Shown here: one piece after another, positions 18,037-27,608 of the stretch
Layout: the number at the start of each line of letters is the position of its first letter
How positions within the stretch are numbered: position 1 is the first letter of the stretch
Notes under the pieces: model-generated
The model's database searches: none
The model's input: the letters and a program-made list of their open reading frames with translations, nothing else
What the model was told of the DNA's origin: nothing
Origin: Lwoffella lincolnii
GTDB taxonomy: Bacteria > Pseudomonadota > Gammaproteobacteria > Pseudomonadales > Moraxellaceae
DNA: 64,000 nucleotides
NCBI RefSeq assembly: GCF_002014765.1
Contig: NZ_MUYT01000007.1
Span: forward strand, 91,199-155,198
Direction of reading: 5' to 3'
Program-made: the position numbers and the translations under genes

Positions 18037-18405
18037 ATGAGCAACAAACATCCCTTAGTTCAATCAGTTGAAAACTCTCAGTTACGTGAGCATCCAAGCT
18101 TTGCCCCTGGTGATACGGTATCGGTTAATATTTGGGTGCGTGAAGGTGAACGCCAACGTCTACAGGCGTATGAAGGTGTGGTCATTGCCAAGCGTAATCG
18201 TGGTCTTAACTCTGCCTTTACCGTGCGTAAAATCTCCAGTGGTGTGGGTGTGGAGCGTGCGTTTCAATTACATTCCCCTTTGATTGACAGCATTACTGTT
18301 AAGCGTCGTGGTGATGTGCGTCGTGCCAAACTATACTATTTGCGTGAGCGTTCTGGTAAGTCTGCTCGTATCCGTGAAAAATTGGGTCGCCGTGAAGACG
18401 CATAA
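18037..18405 (+). CDS. rplS: 50S ribosomal protein L19
   Basis: Large-subunit protein at the 30S-50S interface. The 122-residue sequence contains the L19 signatures FAPGDTVSVNIWVREG and FTVRKISSGVGVERAFQLHSP. AAGGAA lies upstream of the ATG. It is separated from trmD by 262 bases, much more than the other genes of this group, and has its own structured leader. Confidence 0.98.
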   Translation: MSNKHPLVQSVENSQLREHPSFAPGDTVSVNIWVREGERQRLQAYEGVVIAKRNRGLNSAFTVRKISSGVGVERAFQLHSPLIDSITVKRRGDVRRAKLYYLRERSGKSARIREKLGRREDA

Positions 18406-18516
18406 AGGGTGCATAGACTAAGACAAATGTTGGTGGAACAAGAAGCGATTTGGCTCACAATGCAACCCATGGGTTTTCATGTTATTTTTGGGTAGCCAAT
18501 GCTCAAATCAATACTT

Positions 18517-18552
18517 AAAACCCCCAATCAAATTGATTTGGTTGGGGGTTTT
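18517..18552. terminator. Bidirectional terminator between rplS and rho
   Basis: AAAACCCCCAA and TTGGGGGTTTT are perfect 11-bp arms, with T-rich sequence on both sides, serving the convergent rplS and rho genes. Confidence 0.9.
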
Positions 18553-18585
18553 ACTTTTTTATCGTGTGCAAAAATGCCAATGATG

Positions 18586-19854
18586 CTAATTTTGTGATTT
18601 GCGTTTCATTTGGTCAAAAAATTCATCATTGGTTTTGGCTTCTTTTAGTCGATCAAGTAAAAACTCGGTGGCTTGACTCTCATCCATGGGTTGGAGTACT
18701 TTGCGTAAAATCCATACCTTGCGTAAGGTGTCTTCATCAATCAGACGCTCTTCTCGACGAGTGCCAGATTTTTTGATGTTCATGGCAGGAAAGATGCGTT
18801 TTTCTGCCAAGTCTCGCTCAAGGGTGATTTCATTATTGCCTGTGCCTTTGAATTCTTCATAGATGACTTTATCCATGGTGCTACCAGTGTCAATCAGTGC
18901 TGTGGAGATGATGGTCAAACTGCCCCCTTCTTCGATATTGCGTGCTGCTCCAAAAAATCGCTTGGGGCGTTCTAAGGCATTGGCATCGACTCCACCTGTG
19001 AGTACTTTGCCAGAAGAGGGTAATACGGTGTTGTAAGCACGTGCCAAACGGGTAATGGAATCTAATAAAATCACCACATCTTGCTTATGCTCAACCAATC
19101 TTTTTGCCTTTTCGATGACCATTTCTGCCACTTGCACATGTCGTTGTGGCGGTTCATCAAAGGTTGATGCCACCACTTCGCCACGCACGGTACGTTCCAT
19201 TTCGGTTACTTCTTCGGGACGTTCATCGATGAGCAACACAATCAGATACACTTCAGGGTTGTTTTTGCTGATGGATTGAGCAAGAGTCTGTAGCAGAACG
19301 GTTTTACCTGCTTTTGGTGGTGCGACAATGATGGAGCGTTGACCTTTACCGATGGGGGCAATCAGGTCGATGATGCGTCCTGTCAAGTCTTCGGTTGTGC
19401 CATTACCAAGCTCTAGCTTGAGTTGTTCGGTGGGGAATAGGGGGGTTAGATTTTCAAAAATCAGCTTATGACGTGAGCGGTCAGGGGTGTCAAAGTTGAT
19501 TTCTTTAACTTTGAGTAAGGCAAAATAGCGTTCAGAGTCCTTTGGTGGGCGTATTGTGCCTGCAATGCTGTCCCCTGTTTTTAGGTTAAAACGGCGGATT
19601 TGGCTGGGGCTGACATAAATATCATCAGGTCCTGCCAAATAAGAGCCTTCAGATGAGCGTAAAAACCCAAACCCATCTGGCAGTATCTCCAGCACGCCAT
19701 CACCAAAAATCGATTCACCGTTTTTGGCATGTGTTTTTAAAATGGCAAAAATAATGTCTTGTTTGCGACTGCGAGCCATGTTGTCTAGTCCCATGTCTTG
19801 GGCAATCGTCAAAAGTTCAGCGATGGATTTTCTTTTCAGTTCGGTTAAGTTCAT
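18586..19854 (-). CDS. rho: Transcription termination factor Rho
   Basis: Hexameric RNA helicase that ends transcription at Rho-dependent sites. The 422-residue protein has the N-terminal RNA-binding fold (LEILPDGFGFLRSSEGSYL), the P-loop APPKAGKT (178-185), the LLIDERPEEV Walker B region, and the secondary RNA-binding loop near GKVLTGGVDANAL. Length is typical of gammaproteobacterial Rho. A leader of nearly 700 bases separates it from gshB. Confidence 0.98.
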   Translation of the reverse strand: MNLTELKRKSIAELLTIAQDMGLDNMARSRKQDIIFAILKTHAKNGESIFGDGVLEILPDGFGFLRSSEGSYLAGPDDIYVSPSQIRRFNLKTGDSIAGTIRPPKDSERYFALLKVKEINFDTPDRSRHKLIFENLTPLFPTEQLKLELGNGTTEDLTGRIIDLIAPIGKGQRSIIVAPPKAGKTVLLQTLAQSISKNNPEVYLIVLLIDERPEEVTEMERTVRGEVVASTFDEPPQRHVQVAEMVIEKAKRLVEHKQDVVILLDSITRLARAYNTVLPSSGKVLTGGVDANALERPKRFFGAARNIEEGGSLTIISTALIDTGSTMDKVIYEEFKGTGNNEITLERDLAEKRIFPAMNIKKSGTRREERLIDEDTLRKVWILRKVLQPMDESQATEFLLDRLKEAKTNDEFFDQMKRKSQN

Positions 19855-20548
19855 AAAATAGATCGTAGCTAGGTTGTGATTTAAGTGGTTATTAAATTGA
19901 TGATGGGGTTTGATGGCATTTTTAATGACATGATTGTGATTGTGGCAACAATATTAATATGAGCGGTGATGACAAGGAGCATCATTAATAACAAGTGAAC
20001 AAACATACATAAAGGTGAGAATGTCATCAATATAAAGGTGATTGGTTGGATTAAAAAATAACATAATCACCCATGCCTTGTGAGTAAGGGTTTGGGTAAT
20101 AATTAAAAGAATCACCAATCAGAAGATAAACACAAGGAAGATGTGGTCAAACCACATGCTGTGGGGGTCAGCTAAAAAATGTTTATCAAAACGGCATAAC
20201 TATTATTTATTGGTTGTATATTTATTGGTTGTAACTATTGGATATAACGGTATTGAGTATTTTGATTTTGGCGATTTTATCGTTAAGATGATGGCGTTGT
20301 CAATGCTTATCAATCATTTATGGGGCAATAAATGGACATTTTTTTGATAAAGTGGCAAAATTTGTATGTTGGACTATTTTAATTGGCTTGTTTTAAGTGG
20401 ATAAGTTGTAAGTGGATAAAATAAATAAATGGCGTTTACGTCATCATATCCACTTTTGACATCATACCCATGATGTCATATCTAATTAATCATATTTAAC
20501 CAATCGTTTCTAACCAATCATTCTTTAACCCATGGCATCTGAGACTTT
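19855..20548. other. Spacer between divergent rho and gshB
   Basis: No gene is convincingly supported in these 694 bases. A 68-codon reading frame at 20141-20347 has a hydrophobic middle, but its only ribosome-like site abuts the ATG. The region should hold the promoters of rho and gshB, and possibly a rho leader used for autoregulation. A perfect palindrome at 20457-20478 is listed separately. Confidence 0.5.
20457..20478. promoter_or_regulatory. Perfect palindrome upstream of gshB
   Basis: TGACATCAT and ATGATGTCA (9-bp arms) flank ACCC, 70 bases before the gshB start. It has the form of a dimeric regulator's binding site; the regulator is unknown. Confidence 0.45.
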
Positions 20549-21532
20549 ATGAAAACTTTAAATATCTTAATCATCATGGACGATATTCGTCATATTCATT
20601 TTAAAAAAGATTCAACGCTTGCCATGATGTGGGCGGCGGTGGCTCGTGGGCATACATTGGCTTATGCACAAATTCATGATTTGTGGTTGGATAGGGGTGA
20701 TGCCAAAGTGGACAGCCAGTTGCTATCTGTCAATGCAAAATCTGATAGCACGCCTGATGACTTTTATCAGTTAGGCGACAAAACCACGCATGGCATGACT
20801 GATTATGATGTGATATTGATGAGAAAAGATCCACCGTTTGACATGAGATTTATTTATGCCACTTATCTGTTAGATAAAGCCAAGATGGCAGGCGTGTTGG
20901 TGGTTAACAATCCCAGTTCTGTGCGTGATTGTAATGAAAAATTGTTCGCTACTTGGTTCAGTCAGCATATGACTCCCACCATTGTCAGTAGCCAACAACG
21001 CCATATTCGTGCGTTTATTCACGAACAGCAAGACGTGATTGTCAAACCCTTAGATGGTATGGGGGGTATGGGTATTTTTCGCTTGACAGCAGACAGTCCC
21101 AATATCGGCTCAACGCTTGAGATGCTAACTGAGTTTGAGACATTGCCCATCATGGCTCAAACTTATCTGCCTGCCATCAAAGATGGTGATAAACGCATTT
21201 TGATTGTGGGTGGTAAACCTGTTGATTATTGTCTGGCACGAATTCCCAGCCAAGGTGAAACTCGGGGCAATCTGGCGGCGGGTGGTCGTGGCGTTGCCAT
21301 GCCACTGACAGCCCATGAGCGTGAATTGGCCGAGACAATTGCACCGATTTTGATGCAAAAAGGATTATATTTTGTGGGGCTTGATGTCATTGGTGGTCAT
21401 ATTACTGAAATTAATGTTACCAGCCCAACTTGCATTCGTGAGATTGATGACCAATGTGGCACAAGCATTGCGGTGGATTTTATTAAATTTATTGAAAACA
21501 ACATTGACAGCCATTCAAAGACAGATATTTAG
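20549..21532 (+). CDS. gshB: Glutathione synthetase
   Basis: ATP-grasp ligase joining gamma-glutamylcysteine to glycine, the last step of glutathione synthesis. The 327-residue cytosolic protein shows the GshB signatures MRKDPPFDMRFIYATYLLD, VVNNPSSVRDCNEKLF, PLDGMGGMGIFRL and INVTSPTCIREID. Length is slightly above the E. coli enzyme. It precedes murG by 118 bases and is outside the division cluster in function. Confidence 0.97.
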   Translation: MKTLNILIIMDDIRHIHFKKDSTLAMMWAAVARGHTLAYAQIHDLWLDRGDAKVDSQLLSVNAKSDSTPDDFYQLGDKTTHGMTDYDVILMRKDPPFDMRFIYATYLLDKAKMAGVLVVNNPSSVRDCNEKLFATWFSQHMTPTIVSSQQRHIRAFIHEQQDVIVKPLDGMGGMGIFRLTADSPNIGSTLEMLTEFETLPIMAQTYLPAIKDGDKRILIVGGKPVDYCLARIPSQGETRGNLAAGGRGVAMPLTAHERELAETIAPILMQKGLYFVGLDVIGGHITEINVTSPTCIREIDDQCGTSIAVDFIKFIENNIDSHSKTDI

Positions 21533-21650
21533 TATGGATTTGCTTGATAAAATTGCTTGACAAAATGTCGCAAAAAACCACTTGGGCTTGTGTCAAAAAT
21601 CATCCAAAATAACCACTTTTATGCTTATGGATGTTTGGTTGGATAAGTTT

Positions 21651-22745
21651 ATGTCAAAAAAAATAAATGTACTCATGATGGCAGCAGGAACAGGGGGGCA
21701 TGTGTTTCCTGCCTTGGCGGTGGCAGATGAAATGGTGGCTCGTGGAGCTGTCATTCATTGGCTTGGCACGCCAAAGGGCATGGAAAACGAGCTTGTTGCC
21801 AAACACGGTCATACCATGCACCACATTGACATGCAAGGGCTTCGTGGTAAGGGGCTGGTGCGTGCCATTAAGTTGCCTTTTATGCTGTTTAAAGCGGTCA
21901 TGGCAAGTAAAAATATCATCAAAAACAATAACATAGATGTGGTCATCGGTTTTGGCGGTTATGTAACCGTCCCTGGGGGATTGGCTGCCAAATTATCGGG
22001 CAAACCGCTCATCATTCATGAACAAAACGCCATCGCTGGCATGAGCAACAAAACCCTAGCTCCTCATTCAGCAAAAGTATTACAAGCCTTTGATGGGGCA
22101 TTTGTTGGCATGGGCGATAAACCCATCACGGTGGGTAACCCTGTGCGTCATGAGATTATGAGTGTCAAACCACCAAGCGAGCGTTATAACGTGGCGGATA
22201 CGTCGCCTTTAAAGGTGCTGGTGGTGGGCGGTTCGCTTGGGGCAAAAGCCATCAATGAAGCGGTGGTTGAATTGTTAAAGCTGTCCGATAAACCCCTAAC
22301 TGTGCGACATCAATGTGGCAAGGACAACCACAACACCATGTTGGTCGCCTATTCACAAGCACAGATTGACACAAGCCGTCATGTCTTTGAGGTCATGCCA
22401 TTTATTGATGACATGGCACAGGCATACAGTTGGGCAGATGTGGTTATTTGCCGTGCTGGGGCATTGACCGTAACCGAGATAGCCAGCGTGGGCGTTGCAG
22501 CGATTTTTGTGCCGCTACCACACGCTGTGGACGACCATCAAACCGCCAATGCCAAGAGCTTAACTGACAAAGGGGCAGGGATTTTGTTACCCCAACATGA
22601 CTTATCTGGTGAAACATTGGCACAGATTTTAACTGGTCTTGACCGCCAAAAATGCTTAGATATGGCAAAAAAAGCACAAGAGAGTGCCAAACATCATGTC
22701 GCAAAGACAGTGGCAGAGCTGGTTTTGGCGTGTGTGAAAGGATAA
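21651..22745 (+). CDS. murG: UDP-GlcNAc transferase MurG
   Basis: Adds N-acetylglucosamine to lipid I to make lipid II at the inner face of the membrane. The protein has the glycine-rich loop AAGTGGHVFPALAVAD near its N terminus, the EQNAIAGMSNK motif, and a second glycine-rich loop VVGGSLGAKAINE. The start at 21651 gives 364 residues, close to the family norm. An upstream GTG frame would add 23 unsupported residues. In most dcw clusters murC follows directly; here a restriction-modification pair and a GNAT gene intervene. Confidence 0.96.
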   Translation: MSKKINVLMMAAGTGGHVFPALAVADEMVARGAVIHWLGTPKGMENELVAKHGHTMHHIDMQGLRGKGLVRAIKLPFMLFKAVMASKNIIKNNNIDVVIGFGGYVTVPGGLAAKLSGKPLIIHEQNAIAGMSNKTLAPHSAKVLQAFDGAFVGMGDKPITVGNPVRHEIMSVKPPSERYNVADTSPLKVLVVGGSLGAKAINEAVVELLKLSDKPLTVRHQCGKDNHNTMLVAYSQAQIDTSRHVFEVMPFIDDMAQAYSWADVVICRAGALTVTEIASVGVAAIFVPLPHAVDDHQTANAKSLTDKGAGILLPQHDLSGETLAQILTGLDRQKCLDMAKKAQESAKHHVAKTVAELVLACVKG

Positions 22746-22822
22746 GACAGTCATTTTTAAATAAATTGTAAAATTTTGTAAATTAATAAGGTGTGTATAT
22801 ACGCCATTGGAAGTTGTGAACA

Positions 22823-23953
22823 ATGAACGCAGATAATGACGTTTTACAAATAGATAATATTCGTGAAAGATATTTTCATGATTTGATAATTAAAAGCCCT
22901 GATATTCAGGCGGATTTATTGTCGGCTTTAAATTTGCCAGCAGATTTATCAAAATTGCAACTTATTCATGAAGATAAATATATTAATGGCATTACTGCTG
23001 ATTTTACTTTAATTTATGATGATTATATTTCAGCATTGATTGAATGTAAGGCAGGTGATATTGGTGTTACAGATTATGTGCGTGGTATTGGGCAAGTTTT
23101 GCAATATGAGTATTTTTATGAAAATCAAATTACGAAAAACTACCCTTATAAAAAAGACCATTTTAGCAGTGTTTTATTGATACCCTCATCGGTATTTTTA
23201 AATAGAAATTTTAATATTGCATTATTTAAGTACCCAATAACAACTAAAATCATTGAAATTAATGACATAAATCACGCTGTCCGCTTAATCAGCCAAAAAG
23301 AATTGGATAATTTTAGAGAACAGACTCAAAATAATTTAATGAGCATCTCACAATATTATATCAGAGACACAAGGCTCTTTGAATTATACATGTTATTACG
23401 TTATTTGTGTTTTTTAAGATTGAGAAATATCGCTTGTATCAATCGTAGAGAAGTAGAACAAGTTATGATGAAGACGAATACCATTAACAATAGAAATTGG
23501 CGTAATGTTTGGATTGGTTTATCATCACTTGGATTGATAGACAGTAATAATATGCCAACACAAAAAGGCATAGAGTTGGGCATGTTTGACATAAATAAAT
23601 TTTTATTAGTTATGTATAAATCCTATGTTAAACCTTATGCAGACATGTTGATGAATTATTTTTATGAAAATCCTATAAACTTAAATAAAAGTTTAAAAGA
23701 CATTAAGCAAGATTTTTTGAATATATATAATAATCATGAGATTTTATTTTTTACCCAGTCAGAAACTCGCTATCTGTCCTCTTGGTTGAATATTTTAAGA
23801 GATGATTTTGGTTGTCTTGATTTTCAGACAAGAAGCAATCATCGGATATTAAATTATATTCCGTCCATGTTAAATGATGATTTTTTATTAGGCAGTATCC
23901 AAAGATATACAAAGGCAAACCCTTATATCAACAATTTACAAGCCATTCTTTAA
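22823..23953 (+). CDS. Putative type II restriction endonuclease (PD-(D/E)xK)
   Basis: A 376-residue protein that I do not recognise as a named enzyme. Residues 56-79 carry a nuclease-like core: Asp60 in GITADFTLIYDD, then Glu74 and Lys76 in ALIECKAGD, a D-x13-E-x-K arrangement typical of PD-(D/E)xK nucleases. The C-terminal half is helical and Asn/Tyr/Ile-rich, and may hold the recognition domain. It lies 28 bases upstream of a DNA cytosine methyltransferase on the same strand, which is the main reason for the restriction call. Base composition is clearly more AT-rich than the flanking mur genes, consistent with transfer. GGAAG precedes the ATG. Confidence 0.7.
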   Translation: MNADNDVLQIDNIRERYFHDLIIKSPDIQADLLSALNLPADLSKLQLIHEDKYINGITADFTLIYDDYISALIECKAGDIGVTDYVRGIGQVLQYEYFYENQITKNYPYKKDHFSSVLLIPSSVFLNRNFNIALFKYPITTKIIEINDINHAVRLISQKELDNFREQTQNNLMSISQYYIRDTRLFELYMLLRYLCFLRLRNIACINRREVEQVMMKTNTINNRNWRNVWIGLSSLGLIDSNNMPTQKGIELGMFDINKFLLVMYKSYVKPYADMLMNYFYENPINLNKSLKDIKQDFLNIYNNHEILFFTQSETRYLSSWLNILRDDFGCLDFQTRSNHRILNYIPSMLNDDFLLGSIQRYTKANPYINNLQAIL

Positions 23954-23980
23954 GAGTGAATTAGTTTAAGAGTGAATTAG
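23949..23980. repeat. Perfect 16-bp tandem duplication between the R and M genes
   Basis: TTTAAGAGTGAATTAG occurs twice head to tail. The first copy includes the endonuclease stop codon, and the second ends one base before the methyltransferase ATG. Confidence 0.95.
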
Positions 23981-23981
23981 A

Positions 23982-25256
23982 ATGAATAAAATATACACCA
24001 TTTTTGAAACATTTGTTGGTGCAGGTGGCTCACACATTGGGTTTAAACAAAATGGGTTTAAATCAGTTTATGTCAATGATGATAATAAAGATTGTATTGA
24101 CACTTTATTGTTAAATAATCCTGAAATTAGACAAACTGCCTTTGTGGATTGTCGCAGTGTTTTGAATGTTGATACAGATAATTTATTAAATAATATCAAA
24201 TTAAAACAAGGCGAATTGGATGTCATGTTTGGTGGCATTGTTTGTAAAGGGTTTAGTTTGGCAGGAGAGCGGTCTCCTAATGATGAGAGAAATTACTTTT
24301 ATCATCAACAATTGAAATTGGTAGAAATTACCAAACCAAAAATCAGTGTGATTGAAAATGTTAAGGCATTTTCTAACGGTCAAGTGCTGTCTGAAAACAC
24401 ACCGAAAAAAATTCGTGATGAAGTGGATAGAATTTGGCAAGCATTGGAAAATTATAAGGGTCAAAAAGCGGAATTACGTAAAAAAAATAAAATAACCCCT
24501 GAATTTGAACAAAAAGGGATAGAATTACGCAAACAAAAAGAAAAATTATTGACAGTTTTAAAAGAAAATAATTATCTCATTTCTGTATTAGATGATTTGT
24601 ATCAAATTTATGATAGAATTGGTTACCATGTTTCGCACAAAATTTTAAATACGGCTTGGTATGGTGCATCAACCAAACGAGAACGAATTATTATTGTGGC
24701 GGTACGTAAAGATTTGCCTAATAATTTTAAATTTCCATTTCCAATTTACCATTCTGATGAAATTTTAACAAAACTGGATTTTGAAAATATTGAAAACGCT
24801 CAGTTTTTAAAGCCAATTTCTATTGGTGAAGCATTGTCAAAAATTGATTATACCAATAAAGACGATGTTGATAATCACCCAATGAAGCATTCACCAAAAA
24901 CAGTAGAGCGATTTAAATATATTAAAGCAGGGTCTAATATTCAAGAGACAATGCACGAAATTCCAGATGATTTAAAAATCAGTAGTTTTTATTCTCGTGG
25001 CAATACAATGCGATTGTCCATGCAATTGCTTGCCCCAACACTTGTTCCCGGACACAGTAATTTTCCTGTTCACCCCATTGAACATAGAAGTATTACGGTG
25101 CGTGAAGCGGCGGTTATTACAGGATTTCCAATGGATTATAAATTTGTTGGTAACCATTCAAAGCGTTGTGAGCATGTTGGTAATGCTGTGCCACCACCTT
25201 TGGCAAGTGCGATTGCAAAAGAATGTGTTAAATTTTTAGATAATATTAAAAAATAA
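23982..25256 (+). CDS. DNA (cytosine-5) methyltransferase with variant motif IV
   Basis: A 424-residue C5-cytosine methyltransferase, presumably protecting host DNA from the neighbouring endonuclease. Motif I is FETFVGAGGSHIGF (8-21), motif VI ENV (125-127), motif VIII TKRERI, motif IX REAAVITGFP, and motif X HVGNAVPPPLASAI. Motif IV reads GGIVCKGFS: catalytic Cys88 is present but the usual Pro before it is Val and the following Gln is Lys. A charged, possibly coiled-coil insertion (about 150-195) separates motifs VI and VIII. AT-rich like its partner. Recognition sequence unknown. Confidence 0.87.
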   Translation: MNKIYTIFETFVGAGGSHIGFKQNGFKSVYVNDDNKDCIDTLLLNNPEIRQTAFVDCRSVLNVDTDNLLNNIKLKQGELDVMFGGIVCKGFSLAGERSPNDERNYFYHQQLKLVEITKPKISVIENVKAFSNGQVLSENTPKKIRDEVDRIWQALENYKGQKAELRKKNKITPEFEQKGIELRKQKEKLLTVLKENNYLISVLDDLYQIYDRIGYHVSHKILNTAWYGASTKRERIIIVAVRKDLPNNFKFPFPIYHSDEILTKLDFENIENAQFLKPISIGEALSKIDYTNKDDVDNHPMKHSPKTVERFKYIKAGSNIQETMHEIPDDLKISSFYSRGNTMRLSMQLLAPTLVPGHSNFPVHPIEHRSITVREAAVITGFPMDYKFVGNHSKRCEHVGNAVPPPLASAIAKECVKFLDNIKK

Positions 25257-25345
25257 ATGTTATTTTTTTTAAACACTCATAAGTCATTTGATATATTAAA
25301 AACCCATTTGGGAAGTTTAAAAGTGAACCACACTCGTTTATCCAA

Positions 25346-25897
25346 ATGCCTAATGGAAATCCCAGAGATACAATGTTTCAATATAAAATCAATGACACAT
25401 TAAGCCTAACCTTAGTACATTCATCATTTGCCAGTCAAATGAATGATATTGTTAATGCCCAAAAAGATGATTTGGGTAAATGGCTACCGTGGGCGAATGA
25501 TTTTAGTGAAAATAGCTATCGTGAATTTGTCAAATTTGCCTTACACCAATATGCCGATGACAAAGCCATTCATACCCATATTATTTATGATGATAAAATT
25601 ATTGGGGCGGTGAGTTTAAATAACATTTATCATCATCTTAAAAAGGCAGAAATTGGCTACTGGTTACACCAAGACCATCGGGGGCGTGGTGTCATGACCT
25701 GTGCGGTGCGTGCAATTATGGACATTGCCAAAAACATCTATGGCATGAATGTGGTGGAGATTAAGGCGGGTGAGCATAATATTCCAAGCCAACAAGTTGC
25801 TAAGCGATTGGGTTTTGAATTTTGTGGGATTATCGCCAATAATGAAAACATTAATGGTGAAATTATTAATCATGCGGTTTATATGTATCGGTTTTAA
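25346..25897 (+). CDS. GNAT acetyltransferase (RimJ/RimL-like)
   Basis: Probable acetyl-CoA-dependent N-acetyltransferase of 183 residues. The acetyl-CoA loop is visible as HRGRGVMT after the beta-strand AEIGYWL, and the C-terminal AKRLGFEFCGI motif is typical of the RimJ/RimL branch. An alternative start at 25373 (MFQYKIND) would remove nine residues and fits the family N terminus better. It lies between the restriction-modification pair and murC, on the same strand, and seems to have arrived with them. Substrate unknown. Confidence 0.82.
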   Translation: MPNGNPRDTMFQYKINDTLSLTLVHSSFASQMNDIVNAQKDDLGKWLPWANDFSENSYREFVKFALHQYADDKAIHTHIIYDDKIIGAVSLNNIYHHLKKAEIGYWLHQDHRGRGVMTCAVRAIMDIAKNIYGMNVVEIKAGEHNIPSQQVAKRLGFEFCGIIANNENINGEIINHAVYMYRF

Positions 25898-25928
25898 TTT
25901 AAACAATTGATGATTTAAACAATTGATG
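25897..25928. repeat. Perfect 16-bp tandem duplication after the GNAT gene
   Basis: ATTTAAACAATTGATG occurs twice head to tail, beginning at the last base of the GNAT stop codon. Confidence 0.95.
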
Positions 25929-26112
25929 GGGTAAATTCTTTGCCTTGATTTGTCAAATTAAAATTGATTGATGTGATTGTCATTGTTTAAAAAATATCAT
26001 GGCATATTTATCCACAAAACCAGTTTAATATCTAACATTTAATATTCAATACCCAACATTCAACATTTAATATTTAAAATATAAAATATAACACCCAAAC
26101 AGAGAAACAGTC

Positions 26113-27573
26113 ATGCCAAATTCAACCAAAGTCAAAACGCTCCCCAAACGCCTAATAGAAATTCCAGAGATGCGACGCATTCAAAACATTCATTTTGTTG
26201 GTATTGGTGGGGCTGGCATGTGTGGCATTGCCGAAGTGCTTGCCAATCAAGGCTATGTGGTTACTGGCTCAGACATTAAGGCAAATGCGATGACCGAGCG
26301 TTTAGAAAACTTAGATGTAACGGTATATGTCGGTCATGATGCCAGCAACATCAAAATGGCCGATGTGGTGGTGGTGTCATCTGCCATTGACCGACAAAAC
26401 CCTGAGATTCAGGCTGCCTTAAAAGCCCACATTCCTGTGGTACGCCGTGCTGACATGTTGGGCGAGCTTATGCGATACCGTCATGGCATTGCGGTGGCAG
26501 GGGCTCATGGCAAGACCACAACCACAAGCTTATTAACCATGATGCTCACCGAAGCGGGGCTTGACCCAACTTATGTGATTGGCGGTAAATTAAACGCCTC
26601 GGGCAAAAATGCCGCTTTGGGTGCTAGCCGTTATTTGGTGGCAGAAGCCGACGAGTCTGATGCGTCTTTTTTATCTTTGCGACCCATGGCGTGTGTTGTT
26701 ACCAACATTGATGAAGACCACATGGAGACCTATGAAGGCAGCTTTGATAAACTAAAACAAGCCTATGTGCAGTTTTTGCACAACATGCCTTTTTATGGGC
26801 TGGCTGTGTTGTGTGGCGATGACAAAGAGCTGTATGCCATGATTGATGACATTGCAAGACCTGTCATCACATACGGCCTTGAAAAACACAACGATGTGCA
26901 GGCGGTAGATGTGATTGCAGACGGCACAAAAACCCATTTCACCGTACTAAGAAAAGACAAAAAACCCTTACCCATTACCTTAAATATCCCCGGCATTCAC
27001 AATGTTTATAATGCCCTTGGGGCAATTACCATGGCAACCGATGAAGGCGTGAGTGATAAAGCCATTTGCCAAGCGGTAGAAAAATTTGCAGGCGTGGGCA
27101 GACGCTTTGAAAATAATGGCAGCTACCCCCTAACAGATGGCAGCGGTGATGTGGTATTGATTGATGATTATGGGCATCACCCCACCGAAATCGCCATGAC
27201 CATCAAAGCTGCCCGCCAAAGCTATCCTGACCGCCGTTTGGTGATGATGTTTCAGCCACACCGTTACAGTCGCACAAGGGATTGTTTTAGTGAGTTTGTC
27301 AATGTGTTGTCGCAGGTGGATAAGCTGATTTTGCTTGATGTGTACAGTGCTGGCGAGGAGCTGATTAAGGGGGCAACAAGCAATGATTTGGCGCGTTCAT
27401 TGCGTGAGCGTGGGCAGGTTGAACCGATTGTGCTAAATATCAATGACAAAGAACAAATCACCCAAGTGCTTAAAATCACCCTAAACGCCAATGATTTGCT
27501 GATGACCCAAGGGGCGGGCAATGTGGGACAACTGTGTCAAGAATTGGTCAAAAATGGGTTGTTTTTGGGGTGA
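26113..27573 (+). CDS. murC: UDP-MurNAc:L-alanine ligase
   Basis: ATP-dependent ligase adding the first amino acid of the peptidoglycan stem. The 486-residue protein has the N-terminal Rossmann loop FVGIGGAGMCGIAEVLANQG, the ATP loop GAHGKTTTTSL, the Glu in EADESDASFL, and the DDYGHHPTEI motif. Length is typical. ddl follows 35 bases later. A long AT-rich spacer with decayed repeats precedes the start. Confidence 0.98.
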   Translation: MPNSTKVKTLPKRLIEIPEMRRIQNIHFVGIGGAGMCGIAEVLANQGYVVTGSDIKANAMTERLENLDVTVYVGHDASNIKMADVVVVSSAIDRQNPEIQAALKAHIPVVRRADMLGELMRYRHGIAVAGAHGKTTTTSLLTMMLTEAGLDPTYVIGGKLNASGKNAALGASRYLVAEADESDASFLSLRPMACVVTNIDEDHMETYEGSFDKLKQAYVQFLHNMPFYGLAVLCGDDKELYAMIDDIARPVITYGLEKHNDVQAVDVIADGTKTHFTVLRKDKKPLPITLNIPGIHNVYNALGAITMATDEGVSDKAICQAVEKFAGVGRRFENNGSYPLTDGSGDVVLIDDYGHHPTEIAMTIKAARQSYPDRRLVMMFQPHRYSRTRDCFSEFVNVLSQVDKLILLDVYSAGEELIKGATSNDLARSLRERGQVEPIVLNINDKEQITQVLKITLNANDLLMTQGAGNVGQLCQELVKNGLFLG

Positions 27574-27608
27574 TTTTAAAAGGGCTTAAAAATTAAAAAG
27601 GCAAAAAC

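Noticed and set aside
20141..20347. 68-codon frame with a hydrophobic segment upstream of gshB
   Set aside because: The only purine-rich site (AAGGAAG) directly abuts the ATG, no family is recognisable, and composition resembles the non-coding surroundings.
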